A stretch of 64,000 nucleotides of DNA from Niebla homalea. Taxonomy: Eukaryota; Ascomycota; Lecanoromycetes; Lecanorales; Ramalinaceae. The stretch is from contig JAHGAU010000001.1 of the NCBI GenBank assembly GCA_019925105.1, forward strand, positions 1,116,001 to 1,180,000, written 5' to 3'. Position numbers and translations under genes: made by a program. The notes beneath the pieces were generated by a model, which saw only the letters and a program-made list of their open reading frames with translations, did no database searches and was not told where the DNA came from. Of the stretch, positions 1 through 12,224 are shown piece by piece (the stretch's first letter is position 1; every line of letters begins with the position of its first letter).

Positions 1-2284
1 TCGATTATTAACCTTTTATTACGGTTTATATAAATTTTCTTAAAGAATTTTCTAAATTTTTTTTAATTATTTATAATCCGTTATCGACCTCGGATATATA
101 AACTTAAATTATTATATATTATATACCCTTTAAGATATAATATATTACGATCTATAACTTAATCTATATTTTAAACTTTTATATCTTTGATATAGTTAAG
201 TATATTTACGTTTTTATCTATAAGGCGTATAAAGTTATTACGCGTTTAATAAAATAAGTCCTATCTTTATAACTTAAATAGCTTAAATACCTTAAGAACC
301 TTACGCGGTATTTATGGATTATTAGTAATAACGATTATACTTAAGTTTAATAAGCATTCCGTAATATTACTTTAAGTTATTATAAAAACTTTTATAATAA
401 ACGGCCTATAATTAACCGTTTTTATTATAAATTAATCAGTTTTAAGAAATTTACCTTTATTAATTAATTTATATTTTATTTAAAAGACATTATATCGCTT
501 AAGTTATTTAATATAGATAGTCGTAATCTCCGGACGATCTTAGATATAACGTTTATTTAATTAACGCTTTTTATTTATTAAATTAAATTTAATTATTTCT
601 TAATTAAATTTTATATTTTACTTTTTTATTACTTAATAAATAATTTATATATTATAAAAAAGATTATATATAATATTATTAATTATACGTTTATATCCTA
701 TTTTATTAAAGTAAAGGATCTTACGGAGTTAAAAATTCACTTTACGCTTTTTATTATTATTATACTTTTTAATTATAATATACCGTTAAGCAAGACTATA
801 TACGTTATAAACCTTATATATATAATATTATAAATCGTTATAAAGGTACTATAATTAAGGCTTAAGCTTTTATTTATAATATATATTATTATAATTTACC
901 TTTAATACTTTAATATTATTCATTTATAACTTTTAATAAAAGTATTATAAGCCGCTTTTTATAATTATTTAAATATACTTTTTAATTAAAGTTTTCTTTA
1001 TACTCGGATTTAAATAATGATTTCCTTAATTATTAAATAATAAGGTTTATGGATAAACCTTTTTAAGAAGATTAGCTTTTAAATAAGGTTATATTTATAT
1101 ATAACTTTTTTTATTAGACTAATTTATTAATTATAATAAGCTTTAAAGTCTTAAGGTAATTAAAAGAAACCGGAAGAGGAGGATTATAAAGCTAGGTTAT
1201 TATATTATTACTATATATACTAAAGACGTATATAAGGTTACTTATTAATATATTTAATTATAACGATAAATTAAATACGATAGTAGAAATTAACGGTTCC
1301 GGACTATAAAGACCGCGGTATATAATCGTTTATAATAGAAAATAGTTAATATTTAAGGTTATTTTATACTTAATATATTATATTTTCTATTATAATAAAA
1401 AATATAAATATAAGAATTTAAAAATAGAATAAAATATTAATTAATTATTAATTATATAATATAAATATATATTTTATTATTTCTGCCCTTTAATTAGATT
1501 AATATACCTTAAAAATAATAAGTTTAATACGGATATAATAACTTAAAAGCATACCTTTTTATTTATAAAAGGATTTACCTCCCGGATTAATCCTTAATAT
1601 TTATATTTAAAATATATATTTTATTTTAAGAGAAAAGTGAACATAATTTAAACTTAATATTATATTTAGATTCAATTAAAATAGCGAGTTTATATCGTAT
1701 AAATATAAAAATAATATATATAATTATAAAATAAAAGATACTTAAAGACGTTTAAGATATATTTTTTAAAGTAAATAAAGGCGTTTATATAAATACTTAG
1801 AATCTTAACCGGTTTATTTTTATTAATATTTATATTTTATTTTTAAATAATCTATAACCTTAAAACCTTATAAGGCGGTATTTATATCCAATAATATTTA
1901 ACGGTATATAAGAATAATAAAGATATTTCCTATAAAAATCTTACGGTTAATTTTAATTTAAAGTTTAACGGTATCAATAAATAATTATATGTTTATCTTA
2001 AAGTTAAGAATAAAAGTTTTATTAATATTAACGTAACTTATATAGGTCTTATATAAATAATAATATTCGTCTTTTAAAGAATAAGCTTATTATATAAAGG
2101 GTTTTAACGTAACTTTTTATTAATAAAGTTATTTTATTATATAAATAGTTAAGAAGGGCAGGAGTTTATAATCTTTAATTAATACGCGTTACGTTTAAGG
2201 GCTTCCTGGATTATACGATTAATTTTTAAGTTTTATAACCGTTATTTACTTTTAATATTATTAATAATACCCTTTTAAACCCTT
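1..2284. other. RIP-degraded AT-rich DNA, no gene assigned
   Basis: Very AT-rich sequence dense in TpA with CpG retained and CpA scarce, which is the footprint of RIP. I found no sustained reading frame, LTR or terminal repeat. Because a degraded ankyrin-repeat frame starts at its right edge on the plus strand, this stretch may once have held the N-terminal part of that gene, but I could not see a P-loop or other domain. It could equally be an old transposon. Confidence 0.6.
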
Positions 2285-3451
2285 AAATATCAACGGGAGA
2301 CGTACTTAATTATTAATGAAACGTTCTATAATATTATTTTATTTAACTATAATAAAGAAGTTTAATTTTTTATGGATCGGATTATTAACCTTAATATTCT
2401 AGTATTACTCTATTAATAAACCGCGTTAAACTTTACGGTCCGTAATGAGAAATTAAACCTAATATATCTCCTCTTAGATACGGGGGCTGATTTAAATTAT
2501 TAACGATCTTAAAATATAAAAATGCCTCTTTACGCCTTAATATACCTTAAAGGGGATACCGGTTAAATTATAATAAGTATATTAATAAGAAACGGAACCG
2601 AAATAATAATATAAGACGATTTCTACTTATAGCCGATCTATTTAATAGCTATAAATAAACAGTTCTTATTAATCGATCTCTTACTCAAGAATAACGTAAA
2701 TATAAACGATCGTTTAATACTACCTTACTTATATAGTTCTTTTATATATATAAGCTTAACTTATAACGCGGTTATTATAAAATATTTTATTAAGGTTAAC
2801 GTTAACGTAAATATAATAATAGTTTATTTAAAAAAGATAACGCTTAATATCGTAATATAAAATAGTATCGCGAATAAGAATTACCTAACCTTAAATAAAA
2901 CGAAGGCGATTATTAAAGTTTTATTAAAATATAATATAAAAATTGAATTAATACCTTAAATTATCCAATTAAGCGGTAACCTACTTTATAATTAATTAAA
3001 GGTATCTCGTGAATCGTATTAGAATAATTATTACTTATATATAATCGTTTAATTATATTTCGATAACGGCGTCGATATTAATAAACGTAACGAATAAAAA
3101 CGAATAATTCTTAAGGAGGTTTATTTTAGCCGTATTATAAGTCAGATCTTCGCCGTACCCGCTATTACTTTAATATTGCTATAAGCCGGAGTATAAGATT
3201 ACCGATTAATCGTAGTCTATATAAAACCCGATTATAAATTGAAAGTTACTTTAATCCGGCAAATTATAAAATTAAGGGGGAAATAGGTTAATATTATTAA
3301 GTCGTTATTTACTTTTATTTATAAATACGTTAATTCCAAGGACGAAAACCGTAATATTTAATTCTTATTAACGGAAAGTATTAAATATATAAATATTACC
3401 CGATTTAAGAATAATATAATTAAATATAGTCCGTTAAATAAGTATCTTTAA
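2285..3451 (+). pseudogene. Relic of an ankyrin-repeat protein
   Basis: One frame can be followed for about 389 codons with no frameshift, although it is interrupted by many stops that are nearly all TAA or TAG. It contains repeated ankyrin-type helix-loop pieces: TALNFTVRNEKLNLIYLLLD then TGADLN (near 2423-2497), FLLIDLLLKNNVNIN (about 2663-2707), AVIIKYFIKVNVNVN (about 2768-2812), TKAIIKVLLKYNIKIEL (about 2900-2950) and LYFDNGVDIN (about 3056-3085). The pattern of two hydrophobic leucine-rich turns followed by G/N-A/V-x-[LIV]-N is the ankyrin consensus after C-to-T and G-to-A decay. Fungal ankyrin proteins are often NLR-like receptors or multicopy families, and multicopy status would explain RIP. 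The frame ends at TAA 3449-3451. The true start is unknown. Confidence 0.72.
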
Positions 3452-4249
3452 TAACTTTAAAACTATTAAAATAATATATTCTAAGAATTTTATTACCTTT
3501 TTTTACTTTTATAATTCCTTAATATTAACTTTATTATAAATAATATTATAGTTATACGTAGTAGCTTCTTTTATAACGTTTACCTTTTATAATAATTTTA
3601 AATTATAGTAAAATCGCCTTCAGTAACTCGGTTCCGTAAGACCGTTTTAAGTAATTAAAGAGAGTTTTAATATAGGGAACTTTATTTTTATAATTAAATA
3701 AAAGATAAAATCAAGTTGCCTAAATCTGATTTACGTAAATATTAACGATATACTTTTAAATATCCTTTATATAATTAAAGTTATATTAGACCTTATATTG
3801 ATTTTTAAAGTAAAATACGTAGTTCTTTATAGGATTATAAATTAATACTTTAAGAATTTACTTTATAATCGCGGCAATATCGTACTTTAATAATTGTCTA
3901 TACCTCCGTTATAACGTATCCGTTTATAAATTAAGGCTTACGATAACTCGAATTATTTCTTTACGATTATAAATATCGTTAACCTCTTAAAATAAAATCT
4001 TAATAATATTAATACGTTTTAAAGCTTAAATATTAACTTTTATTCTTAAGAATTATACCTTAATATTTTTATACGGTTATTACTTATTTTAATTTTTTTA
4101 ATATTAAGTAAACCGCTTAATATAGCGGGATTAATAAGTAACCTTATAAGTATTTTTAGTATTCTTTTTATTTTTCTTAATAACCTTTATAGCTTTATTA
4201 AGATAACGGATGCTGCCCTTTAAGTTTTTCTTAAGTATAATAAACTCTT
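3452..4249. other. Degraded spacer between two coding relics
   Basis: AT-rich RIP-type sequence. Short open pieces occur but none could be followed for more than about 30 codons, and no repeat or terminal structure is evident. It may contain the 5' part of the relic that follows, or introns. Confidence 0.5.
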
Positions 4250-5204
4250 AAATATATTGCTTTTATTTAGCCTTAAGGATTAAAAACTTTTCTTCCTCTT
4301 TAATTTCTTAACGTAGGTCTTTTAATAGGTTCCTGGGACGTCGTTAATCGATCGTTTAATATATATTAATTATAAATTGGACGACTTTATCTTAAAGCTT
4401 AATTCCACGGAAAAAAATAGCTATATTATATCTAATATAACGTAAAATATAGTTCTTTTAGAATAATTTCAACGTTACGTAACGTATAATTATATTCCGT
4501 TACGATTTATTAATACGCCTTAAAAAGGATTAATAATAAAATTTTATTGGGGTTTAATAGCTTTATAAACCGTTATTCTATATCGTAACTTTAGTATTAC
4601 GGCGGAAATAATAAAATCTTAATAGAAGATTAAATTTAATATATTATTTAAGTTTATTTAATTACTTATATAATAAAAGATACCTTAATAAGCTTTCAAA
4701 AAATTTCTCCTTTAATTTATTTTCCTTTTACGGAATCTGGAAATTATTCGATCCTATCCTTAATTAGAGTCTTATAAGTTAATTAATAAAATCTATATTT
4801 ATAAAGGTATAAGCATTAAAAATAAGGCCGAATATAATTATTTAAGCGTAAAAGAATAGGTACGGCTTATTAAGTATAATAAATAAAATAAACATATTAT
4901 TATAAAGCTATTAATAGTTAATAATAAAAGTAAATATTTTATTTATAGGTTATTTTTATTATTATACGATTTAATCTTTTTATATATAGTTTTAATAAGG
5001 AAGCGGGGTCGCGCTTAACTATTATATCGTATAAAGGATACTTTAATATCCTAATATTTAATTTTAAGTACTATTAATAGGCGATTACCAATATAATTAA
5101 TAAGCTATATTATAAGAGTTAACTTAATTCGTTATCGTTTAGACCGGAAAGATATATTCGATATCTATAGGGTCTTTAAAAGCTCGAAAAGATTTTCACT
5201 TTAA
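4250..5204 (+). pseudogene. Relic of an unidentified protein (about 310 codons)
   Basis: A single plus-strand frame runs without a frameshift from about 4250 to TAA at 5202-5204. Interruptions are TAA or TAG only as far as I read. The C-terminal part is the cleanest, with pieces such as IKLLIVNNKSKYFIYRLFLL (near 4900-4960), LIRKRGRA (near 5000) and IRVNLIRYRLDRKDIFDIYR (near 5110-5175). It is rich in Lys, Arg, Ile and Leu, partly because RIP shifts codons to AT-rich ones. I do not recognise the family. It follows the ankyrin relic on the same strand but in a different frame, so the two could be one gene with introns or separate genes. Confidence 0.55.
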
Positions 5205-5937
5205 AACGTAAGTTTTACTTTTAATTCGTTTATTAACTTAAATTCATTATAGAGTTATAGCCTTTTCTAAAGTAAAATAAATAAGTAATATCTAAAAATC
5301 GAGTAATTTATTAACGTTTTTAATTACGGACGTCGTAACGAAAAATAAACCCGTTAAATCATAATACTCCTTGTAATATAGGTAGAAGTAATTATAGTAC
5401 GTTTATAGTAAAGCTTATACCTTAAGTCTCGATATTTAAAATATATATTTTAGGAAGTTTTTTATAATATAAGCTTTACGTATTCTTAAGAGTAACTCTT
5501 CTTTAATTTTATTAAGGTAATTAACCTATTTATATAACTTTTAAATTATAAATTTAAATATTAAGTCCGGATACTTACCGCCTGAATTTTATTACAATAA
5601 TATTAATATCTTTCTTCATTTTTAATTTATATAGGTACTTAAAGCCAGCGTTTTAAAATATTATATTAATGCTTTAAAAAAAAACCTTTAGAAAGTTTAA
5701 CTTCCTTTGGGTTCGGCGTCTTATTATATAAGAAGGGAATATAGAAGGGGAGAAAAGGGAAGGGTACCTTATTATATATATAAAAGGGTTTTATAATGCT
5801 TAATTTCAAACTATAAATAAAACCTGGCAATCTTATAAATATTTAAGGCGGCGTAAATGGGGCGTATAAGCAAGCAAAAGCGGCACTGGCTATCAGCTGA
5901 ATACGAGGGCAAACCCGCCTACACACAGTTTCATAAT
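5205..5937. other. Degraded spacer ending in a less mutated patch
   Basis: Mostly RIP-type sequence. Around 5728-5790 there is a purine-rich run followed by a TATA-like stretch. At about 5858-5930 the base composition changes abruptly: CpA and TpG reappear (for example CACTGGCTATCAGCTGAA) next to the 5'-truncated Copia-1 copy. This patch may be the edge of an LTR or a short unique segment too small to be RIPed. No duplication or matching terminus was found. Confidence 0.45.
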
Positions 5938-8900
5938 ATAAGTATAATAAATTAACTTATAATAATAATAATAAGCGTTATAATAATAATAATAATAATA
6001 ATATAAATACCAGTAACGATTAAAAACGCCGGTACCGCGGTAACGGTAGTAATAACGGTAATAAAAATAATAATAAAGGTAATAATAAGTTTAAGGATAA
6101 AGAATATAAAGCCTTTTTAAGGGTTAAAGCCTTAATAAACCTAGCCTTTATATATATTACCGTTATTATACCGGCTTTACCGCCCGTTATTTACCGGAAT
6201 TACCAGGTATATTTAATTATAAATATATTTATTTTTATTATTTATATCTTTAATATTAATTATATAAATTATATTATTAATAATAATTATATTTTTATTT
6301 ATAGGGAGCTTTTTTTTAAATTTATTATTATTAAAGGCTTTTCCGGGGGGAAAAATATTATCTATATTAAAGTCATTAAAATCCTATATTAATTTAATAA
6401 AAGCATCCGTAATCTAATCGTTTATAACGTTTTTTTTATCTTTAATAATATTTTTAATCTTATTAATCCCGGATAATTATAATAAGTTAATTATCCCTTT
6501 AAGTAAAGTAACGATTTAAAGGATTTAAATATATTTATTAACCGTAATAATATCTTTATAAAACTTTTACCGGTGGCTTTTTATTTTTTTAAAATCGATA
6601 TTAAAATTATTAATAATTTAATATTTATAACCCTATATATTATTCCCGTGAATTAAGAAGCCTTAAAATATTAATATAAAGTAATAAAGTATATAAAGGA
6701 ATAAAATATTAAGCTCTTACCGGAAACGGTAACCAATATTAACCTTTTTAACTTATTAGATCTATTAAAGGACTATAAGTATATCGTTTATACGGAGATA
6801 TAAATAAAGCTTAAGTTAAATAAAGGTTATATCGAACCTAATATTTATTAAAATAAACTTATTTATTCCGATTTAATTAATTTTATTAATAATATAAAAG
6901 CCGATTATAAATAAATCGTTATCTTTATTAAAGATATTATTAAGGTTATTTATATAACTTTACTATTAAATTCTTTATATAAAATAATTCTTAAAGTTTT
7001 TTAAGGTTATATAAAGAGAATTTATTATTTAAACCGCTTTATACGCCATTTATATACCGATAATAATAATATATATAATGGCTTTTAATTTAATAACTAA
7101 CGGTACGTTAAAGGGATTCAATGGGAATTTACGGTACTTTATAACCCTTAATAAAACGGTATTTCTAAATAAATGGGTTAAACCCTTATTATCCGGGCTT
7201 ATATAATATTATTAAATAATAACCTATTACGTATTCTTATTATTAAACTTATTATTATAATAGTCTTTATATATAATATAATACTTATAAATACCTATAA
7301 TGTATTAAATTAAACTATAAATCTTAAGAAACCCGATTAATCTTTTATTAAAAGGGTTAAATAACGTAATATATATTAAAAATATAAACTTCCGGGTATA
7401 AATTGGATAAAATTTTAAATTAAAGCCGTTAAAAAACGTTTTATTGGCTTTAAGGACTATTATATTTATAAAATACTTATATTAAATGGCCGGGTCTAAC
7501 GTTATAATTACGTTAAATAACTAAAGGATAAGGCCGTTTAACCTAAATATAAGGCCGATAACCCCTTACCGGTTTATTATTTAATACCGAGATAAGGGGA
7601 GATAATTACTATAAATTTCCAATTATTATTAAAACGGATACATTTTAATAATAATAAAAATATAGATAATAAGCCGGTTATTATTATTATATAAGGTTTT
7701 TATATTATAAACGTTACGGATAAAACCGATAATATTATTATTAAAAATATAATTAAATTTATATTTAATAAATAACTTAAGCCCTATATAACCTTAAAAC
7801 TTATAATCATTAAGGAAAATATTAATAAGGAAGACTTATTTATATTATCCTTATTTATTTTTAATAATAATATTATAAAGGAATCTTTAAATATATATAC
7901 CTTTATAAACTCAGACTTAAACTTACTTAGTTTTTATAATTTAATTTTATATTATTACTTATCTTTAAGAAAACTTATTAAATCTTTAAATTTACTTACT
8001 TAAGCTTACGTGGTTAAAATATAACCTTTAAGCTATTAACGTAATCGGGATTTTAATTATTAAGCCGTTAACTTTTAATTAATATTTATATATCTTATAA
8101 TCGCGATCCTTACGGACTATATTAAGCCTATAATTTATATATAAACCGTAAAAAACGTATATTATAAAATAAAGTAAAAGCTTATTATAGAAAATAAAGT
8201 TAAATCTTTAAAGAAAAATAAAACCTGGATCTTAATAAATCCACCTTCCGGTATTAACGTATTAAATAGTAAATAAATCTATAAATATAAACGTAAATTA
8301 AATAATAATATTACCCGGTATAAGGCTAAATAGGTAATCCGTGGCTTTTAATAAAAGGAAAACTTAGATTTCTTCGATATTTTTATAACGGTTATTAAGC
8401 CTATAAACTATAAGGCCCTCTTTATTATAGCGGCTATATATAACTTAGAAATTAAATAAATAAACGTTAAAATAATATTCTTTTACGGTAATATCTTTAA
8501 AAAGATTTATATTTATTAACTTACGGGTTTTAATAATAGCTTAAAACGGGTTTACTTATTAAATAAAGCTTTTTATAAACTTAAATAATTACCCCGGATT
8601 TAATATTAATATTTCTTTATATTCCTTAAGAAACTTAATTATTATTATATTAATAAAGATTATAGCGTATTTTTAAACCCGGATATTAATATTATTATTA
8701 TTATATATATTAATAATATTTTAATAATAAAAGTTAATAAACGGGTTATTACCGATTTAAAGGCTTAATTAAATAAGAAGTTTAAGATATCTGATTTAGG
8801 CCTATATAGTTAATATTTAAACATAAGTATTACCTGTAATCGATAAAATTAAACCTTAACTTTTAATTAAGAAAGTTACGTTAAATAGGTTTTTACTTAA

Positions 8901-10058
8901 TTCAATATATATAACGATCCTCTCTTTAAGGATAACGGTATAATTATCTTTATAAACGTAAATACCCGTTTTAAGCCGGCTAATAAAAAGTATATCGCCT
9001 TAAAATAATTTTAACTTAAATATTAATCCGTTATCGGTTTACTTATATATATTATAATAAGTATTAAGCTTAATATAATTTATATAATATTAATAATATT
9101 ACGTTACGCGTTTAACCTTAATAAAGGGCATTAAATAGCCATTAAAAAAATCTTTCGTTATTTCCGTGGTATAATTTCTTTAAAGCTCGTTTTTTAAGGC
9201 CCTTTAAAGCCCTTTAATAACTATACGGACTTAAATTACGCCAGCGATCCGCAGATATATCGGTTTATTTCCGGGTATACTTTTAACTTAGGAAATATAG
9301 TTATTAACTGGTCTTTAAAACGTTAATTAATTATAGCCTTATTTACTTATAAAGTTAAGTACGTAGGATAATATAATATTATTAAAGAGGCGATTTAGCT
9401 TAAACGGTTATTAATTTAACTTATTAAAGTCATCCTAAATCCAACGGTATTACCAGCCCTTAAAAATAAGGATATTATATAAAATTACGCCCTTCTTACC
9501 TGGCTTAAATACGATATTAAGGCCCTTATCCTTATTACGGTAATCTTTTATAATAATTAAGGAGTAATTATATTAGTAAAGGACCTTATAAATTACTTAA
9601 AGATAAAGTATATATATATTAAGTACTATTTCCTCCGGGAGTATATAGTTAATAAATAGGTAAAGCTCGTATATTATTTTATTAATAATATAATAACGGA
9701 TAGCCTAATAAAGCCGTTATTAAGGGACGTTTTTTAAAAATTCAGAAATCATTTAAAACTGGAATAACTATACCTTTAAAGTTTAAGATATACCTTTTAC
9801 TATTAAAGTTAAGATGAATATACCCGTTATTGCGGTAATACGGTTTAATAGGAGCTTTTACTTTTTATTTAATAAATAATACGGTATTATAATATTATAA
9901 AGCTATTAATTAAATGGGAATATCAGAAGTGCAAAAGGCAAAGACCTTAGCTATTACCAAAAGGGGACTAGCCTACTTCCTGGACTTCTCATAGATAGGT
10001 ATCGCTCAGCACCTTACATAGTACTTAACTAAGCAAGTTACACCCTACCATTTCAACA
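5938..10058 (+). mobile_element. Copia-1 copy A, 5'-truncated LTR retrotransposon
   Basis: Collinear with the right two thirds of copies B and C from about position 5938. It lacks the 5' LTR, primer site and most of gag. It keeps the end of gag (Asn-rich AAT runs), the aspartic protease region (former D-[ST]-x-C-T-x-H motif now N-I-N-Y-I-N-Y at about 6252-6272), integrase, and reverse transcriptase with the active-site YVDD decayed to YINN at about 8704-8715. It also keeps the RNase H EAEY region at about 9355-9365, a purine tract and the 3' LTR. Protease before integrase before RT is the Copia (Pseudoviridae) order. The frame is destroyed by RIP, so it is not autonomous. No target duplication can be scored. 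Confidence 0.85.
9921..10058 (+). repeat. 3' LTR of Copia-1 copy A (138 bp)
   Basis: Same length and sequence as the LTRs of copies B and C. It starts TATCAGAAG (TG changed to TA) after the purine run GGGAA and ends TTTCAACA. The central part, around AAGGGGACTAGCC and TCGCTCAGCACC, is much less mutated than the internal region. Confidence 0.88.
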
Positions 10059-10837
10059 TGGAGTACGGGGAGTAAAGGGTGTAAATAACTTTTTAATCTT
10101 TAATAACTTAACGATATGCTCGTCGTTATCTAAGTTATAGATATTATTATTATAAATCCCCTCCTTTTTAATAAGCTTAATAATTCGAGCAATAAACTTT
10201 ATATTTTAAATAATAAGCTCTTTATTTTAAGCTATGAGTTTTTTGCTGTTATTAGGGTGGATATTTTAAGATCTATAAAAACGAGTAAGTATAATATTAA
10301 ACTATTAATTTATTGAATTTAATTAAGATTATAGCTCCTTATTTGCTATAGTAAGATTTCTAATTTATTAACGTAAATCCCCTTTTACGTCTGAGTCGTA
10401 ATTCAGGTCACTTATAGTACAGGTATAAATCGAAGTAATGATTTTAAGTATTATAGTATAAGTATTAAGGTAATAAAATAATAAGGTAATAAAGTAGGTA
10501 GGGCAAATAGGGTAGGAGTTTCTGTAATTTCTTATTAAATAGCTTACGTTTTTAATAATAATTCGATAGTATCGAGACGTTTTAATTAGTGGGGATAGTG
10601 ATATTGTTATCGTTTAGGGTAATATAATATAGATAGGGTAGGAGGCTCTATAGTCTCTTATTAAGCGGCTTAAACTCGATAACAGCCTAAATAGTCCACG
10701 TAAAAGGGTTTTAAGTTCTTAATAACTACAGTAACGTTATAATTAAGTACGGATAACTATTATTATATTAGGGTATTAAAGTAGGTAGGTTTTAGTAATG
10801 AATGAATAATAACTATAAAAGTGGCTATAATACAGGT

Positions 10838-10935
10838 GGTGCACGTATGGTAGGTGTGTGCACCAAGACCCCCCGGGAGCTAGTCCTCATAAGGCAAGTA
10901 GGCCGAGCATGGGAGCAAGGCCACTTGGAACCATA
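10838..10935. repeat. GC-rich island with an 18-bp core, copy 1
   Basis: An un-RIPed patch containing the core AAGACCCCCCGGGAGCTA at 10865-10882. Just upstream is a small hairpin, GGTGCAC pairing with GTGCACC across about 12 bases. The same core recurs at 11438-11455. The setting resembles a decayed LTR or terminal fragment, but no ends or duplications can be defined. Confidence 0.5.
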
Positions 10936-11394
10936 ACAATAAAGGACAATTTTAAATATATTCTTTTTTATTAAGGGTATAATTAAGGCTTTAATTACCC
11001 GTTATTTAAAATAATTTTTATATTTATATTAATAATATATTTTACCCGTATTCTTAACGTAATATCTATAATAAGTTTAATATTTAAATTTATAATCCGT
11101 AAGAAAAACGTCCTTTTAAATAGATTTTTTAATATATAACCTTAATATTTAATTATACTTTTATTCGTATATTACATTTAATATACTTTTTTTCTCTTTT
11201 AAAGGAAATATTTTAATTATAAATAATTATAATCTCTTATAATTTCGCTAATATATAGTTTATAATTTATTCTTTTCTTTTATTTTTTATTTTATTTTTA
11301 AATCTATATCTTTTTAAGTTCTTTAATATATTAGAATATAAAAATAAATGTTAAGAACGTGGTAAGTGTAATGTATGATTGATATGATTGCTGA

Positions 11395-11480
11395 GTAGCT
11401 AGGTAGGTAGCTATGGATTTAAGTGAGTATACGCGTTAAGACCCCCCGGGAGCTACCCGCTATACTTATACCTACCGCAG
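11395..11480. repeat. GC-rich island with the same 18-bp core, copy 2
   Basis: Contains AAGACCCCCCGGGAGCTA at 11438-11455, identical to 10865-10882. The preceding 80 bases of both islands are similar in style (GTAGGTAG, TAATG-ATGA words) but only weakly alignable. The downstream sequences differ. Confidence 0.5.
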
Positions 11481-12072
11481 ACCGTAATATTATATATATG
11501 CGTATACGCCGTTTTATAATAATATACCGGTTAAAAGATAAAAAGCAACGTTCTCGTTATATATTATTACCCTTAATATAGTATTACTTATGCCCTTATC
11601 GGTAATAGCTATAGTATATCTAAAGCGCTAAGAATACTAAAGAAGTATAAAGAAGTAAAAAGAACGAATAATAATAACGTAAATGGCCGGTATTGAAATT
11701 ATATATTAAGAAATCGAGAAAACCGTAAATCGGGATTTTATCATAATTTACCCGGTTTATTATCGTGATTTTTGGGATTTACAATTAAGTTAAATCGCTT
11801 AAAAACGTATTTCCGGTATTTTACCGGGTCGTATTTTAATTAAGTTACTATTAAGACGGTATCTATAGGAATTACTTATAGTTACTTTGTTTACCGGGCT
11901 TATAGGACTATATAGAATTATTATATTACCATATATCATAATCATTATTAATAATATATATTAAAGGCTCTTAATATTACTTATCTTATATATAGTCTAT
12001 CTTTTATCTATATTTATCATATACGTCTTTATTTATATAGTATATATAAAATCAGTTTTAAATCGTTTTTTA

Positions 12073-12210
12073 TGTCAGAAGTGCAGAAGGCAAAGACCTC
12101 GGCTATTACCAAAAGGGGACTAGCCTACTTTCTGGACTTCTTATAGATAGGTATCGCTCAGCACCTTATATAGTATTCAACCAAATAAGTTATACCCTAT
12201 TATTTTAATA
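12073..12210 (+). repeat. 5' LTR of Copia-1 copy B
   Basis: 138 bp, starting TGTCAGAAG and ending TTTTAATA (the RIPed form of TTTCAACA). It is immediately followed by the primer-binding site. Confidence 0.9.
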
Positions 12211-12224
12211 GGTTATAAGCCCGG
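12211..12224 (+). promoter_or_regulatory. Half-tRNA primer-binding site
   Basis: GGTTATAAGCCCGG directly abuts the 5' LTR. It matches, allowing one G-to-A change, the complement of the anticodon region of initiator methionine tRNA (GGTTATGAGCCC). Drosophila copia is known to prime from an internal half of this tRNA rather than its 3' end, so this element probably did the same. The same site is present in copy C and, on the minus strand, in Copia-2. Confidence 0.72.

Larger units (their letters stand above)
10059..12072. other. Inter-element DNA with two GC-richer islands
   Basis: Two kilobases between Copia-1 copies A and B. It is less uniformly RIPed than the transposons, with scattered GTAGG and AGGTAGG words. 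It holds a pair of related 37-40-bp segments (about 10507-10545 and 10639-10676) and two short islands sharing an 18-bp core (10865-10882 and 11438-11455). No reading frame was found. About 10936-11340 and 11490-12072 are plain AT-rich sequence with nothing recognisable. Confidence 0.55.

Noticed and set aside
2468..2500. LLLDTGADLN read as a retropepsin (DTGA) active site of a Gypsy element
   Set aside because: The same frame continues with repeated LLLKNNVNIN and YFIKVNVNVN-type units at about 30-40 residue spacing, and TALNFTVRN precedes it. This is the ankyrin pattern, and no Gypsy RT or LTR could be found nearby.
3527..3556. FIINNIIVI as a decayed reverse-transcriptase YxDD box
   Set aside because: Spacing before the two Asn residues does not fit F/Y-x-D-D, no flanking RT motifs are present, and such words are common in AT-rich RIPed DNA.
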